Shown: in pieces, positions 6,202 to 6,944 of the stretch | How the letters are laid out: each line of letters begins with the position of its first letter | Numbering within the stretch: the stretch's first letter is position 1 | Assembly: GCA_030622125.1 (NCBI GenBank) | Contig: JAUXGM010000116.1 | Location: 1-6,944 of the forward strand | Reading direction: 5' to 3' | Source of the DNA: a bacterium | Lineage (GTDB): Bacteria; AUK180 | DNA length: 6,944 nt | The notes under the pieces: model-generated | Told to the model about the DNA's origin: nothing | Database searches by the model: none | The model's input: the letters and a program-made list of their open reading frames with translations, nothing else | Position numbers and translations under genes: made by a program

Positions 6202-6624
6202 TTAATTTTTAAAAAATGTTTCCAATTCTGACTCAAAATCTTTCCACAAATCAGGCAGATTATCAGCAAGCGGAATTAATTTTTCTTTATCCAACATTAT
6301 TCCATAACCATGAATAAAAAAATGACGAAAGGCTAAATATTCGTTTAACTTCATGGAAAGTTCAGATGAAATTATTTTATGATCAACCGAGAGGTTTAAT
6401 AAATCCTTGTGCCAAGATTCTGAGGAGGAAACAGATATACCTTTGTATTTTAACACTCTTTTTAGTATATTTTCTATTCCATTATAAGCATTTTAGAGAA
6501 AGGTAGCAATAGCAGCTAACTCAACAACAGTCATTTCTTTACGCCTTAATGTTTCTCTTAATGCCTGAAGAGCAGCCAAAATATATTCTTTATCCACTTG
6601 AATCTCTCTAAGTAATTCATCCAT
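6202..6624 (-). pseudogene. hepT: HepT-like HEPN ribonuclease toxin, interrupted by an in-frame TAA
   Basis: HepT toxins are HEPN RNases that cleave RNA and are silenced by nucleotidylation from MntA. From the ATG at 6624 the frame reads 43 residues (MDELLREIQVDKEYI… ending ELAAIATFL), meets TAA at 6495-6493, then continues NAYNGIENILKR and runs to a TAA at 6204-6202. The total is 139 residues plus the interrupting codon, about the family length. The part after the stop holds the RNase motif R100-x4-H105-x-Y107 (RHFFIHGY); Y107 matches the tyrosine AMPylated in characterised HepT proteins. One C-to-T change (CAA to TAA, Gln to stop) would explain the break. AGGGG at 6640-6636 is a plausible ribosome binding site. 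The start overlaps the mntA stop by 8 nt. An 84-residue restart from a GTG at 6456 would keep the motif but lose N-terminal helices. Sequencing error or strain polymorphism is possible. Confidence 0.82.
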
Positions 6625-6883
6625 ATATCTTTATTCCCCTTTCTTTAATTATTTGATTGAATAAGGATTCTTCGGATAAATCCACAAGATCCACTGGTTT
6701 AGATAGATTTCTTAGCAGTTCGCCATAAAATTTAAAAAAAACCTCGGGTTTAATTCCTTGAACTGCCAAATCTATATCATTATAATTACTTTTGTTCAAT
6801 GATGAGCCAAAGAGGTAAATAGAGTAAACATTATATTTCTTTGCATATAAGATAATAATCCTTTTCTCTTTTTCACTTATCAT
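6617..6883 (-). CDS. mntA: Minimal nucleotidyltransferase antitoxin, MntA-like (type VII TA)
   Basis: MntA-type proteins silence HepT by adding AMP to its conserved tyrosine. From the ATG at 6883 this one has 88 residues. It shows the nucleotidyltransferase core YLFGSSLN…NDIDLAV, with G26-S27 and the metal-binding pair D36-x-D38, and a third acidic position in VDLVDL (D65/D68). The GS-to-DxD gap is 8 residues rather than the more usual 10, but the rest (FYGELL, KPVDLVDLS, and the ERGIKIYG end) fits the family. A longer form from a GTG at 6889 is less likely: AAAAGG at 6898-6893 is 9 nt from the ATG but only 3 nt from the GTG. The gene overlaps the broken toxin gene by 8 nt, the usual coupling for such pairs. 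It appears intact although its toxin is interrupted. Confidence 0.85.
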   Translation of the reverse strand: MISEKEKRIIILYAKKYNVYSIYLFGSSLNKSNYNDIDLAVQGIKPEVFFKFYGELLRNLSKPVDLVDLSEESLFNQIIKERGIKIYG

Positions 6884-6892
6884 AATCACTTA

Positions 6893-6898
6893 CCTTTT
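6893..6898 (-). promoter_or_regulatory. Ribosome binding site of the antitoxin gene, decides its start
   Basis: AAAAGG on the minus strand is 9 nt before the ATG at 6883. It favours that start over the GTG at 6889, which is too close. Confidence 0.5.
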
Positions 6899-6915
6899 AA
6901 GAACAAACATTTTTT

Positions 6916-6941
6916 TATACTCTTTCATTTGTTTGAGTATA
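6916..6941. repeat. 7-bp inverted repeat upstream of the toxin–antitoxin genes, with an extended -10-like element
   Basis: TATACTC (6916-6922) and GAGTATA (6935-6941) are perfect inverted copies 12 nt apart. On the minus strand the upstream arm falls in TGGTATACT (6944-6936), which fits an extended -10 (TGnTATAmT) with transcription starting near 6929, about 45 nt before the antitoxin ATG. An autoregulatory operator is plausible. A -35, if any, is outside the window. The same bases can also be read as the last 17 codons of an upstream frame ending at 6890, so the role is uncertain. Confidence 0.35.
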
Positions 6942-6944
6942 CCA

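Noticed and set aside
6202-6456. An independent 84-residue gene starting at GTG 6456.
   Set aside because: The same frame continues upstream with HepT-like sequence (NAYNGIENILKR) to the TAA and beyond, so it is the tail of a broken longer gene.
6890-6943. The last 17 codons of an upstream gene on the minus strand (GILKQMKEYKKMFVLKR, then TAA).
   Set aside because: Too short to judge, with no family signal. The same bases contain a promoter-like element and a dyad. It cannot be excluded without sequence beyond the window.

Overview
The window is a compact, AT-rich bacterial segment in which every recognisable gene lies on the minus strand, so the reading order runs from high to low coordinates. 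Nothing in it fixes the species. The trans-translation system, peptidoglycan genes and a fused radical SAM/DUF2344 protein are bacterial. Low GC, very tight gene packing and a short palindromic 'CGTCATTG..GAG…CAATCTCAT' repeat would suit an uncultured low-GC anaerobe (for example a Cloacimonadota- or WOR-3-like lineage), but that placement is a guess.

Region 1 (6944 to 6202) is a type VII MNT–HEPN toxin–antitoxin module. A small minimal nucleotidyltransferase (MntA-like, 6617-6883) overlaps by 8 nt a HepT-like HEPN ribonuclease gene (6202-6624). The toxin gene is broken by one in-frame TAA at codon 44. The frame is open on both sides of it, and the catalytic RX4HXY motif survives downstream. 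A 7-bp inverted repeat and an extended -10-like sequence lie upstream of the antitoxin.

Region 2 (6201 to 6002) is a 200-nt intergenic stretch. It holds a GGGGTCGGGGGTTGACA-type sequence, a hairpin repeat (6105-6148) and a near-consensus sigma-70 promoter that ends almost at the smpB start codon.

Region 3 (6001 to 1) looks like one long polycistron with almost no spacing: smpB, ssrA (tmRNA), a secreted Amidase_3 N-acetylmuramoyl-L-alanine amidase, murI (glutamate racemase), rph (RNase PH), a radical SAM/DUF2344 fusion protein, and the start of an ABC-F ATPase that runs off the window. smpB ends 5 nt before the tmRNA 5' end, and the amidase ATG is 6 nt after the tmRNA CCA. The later genes overlap, or nearly touch, at their stop/start codons.

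Themes: trans-translation (SmpB + tmRNA, tag AEDNFALAA), peptidoglycan metabolism (racemase and amidase), and RNA 3'-end maturation or ribosome-linked functions (RNase PH, possibly the radical SAM protein, ABC-F). The most notable points are the tmRNA embedded inside a protein operon, the resulting (near-)leaderless amidase and smpB messages, and the freshly inactivated HepT toxin beside an intact antitoxin.
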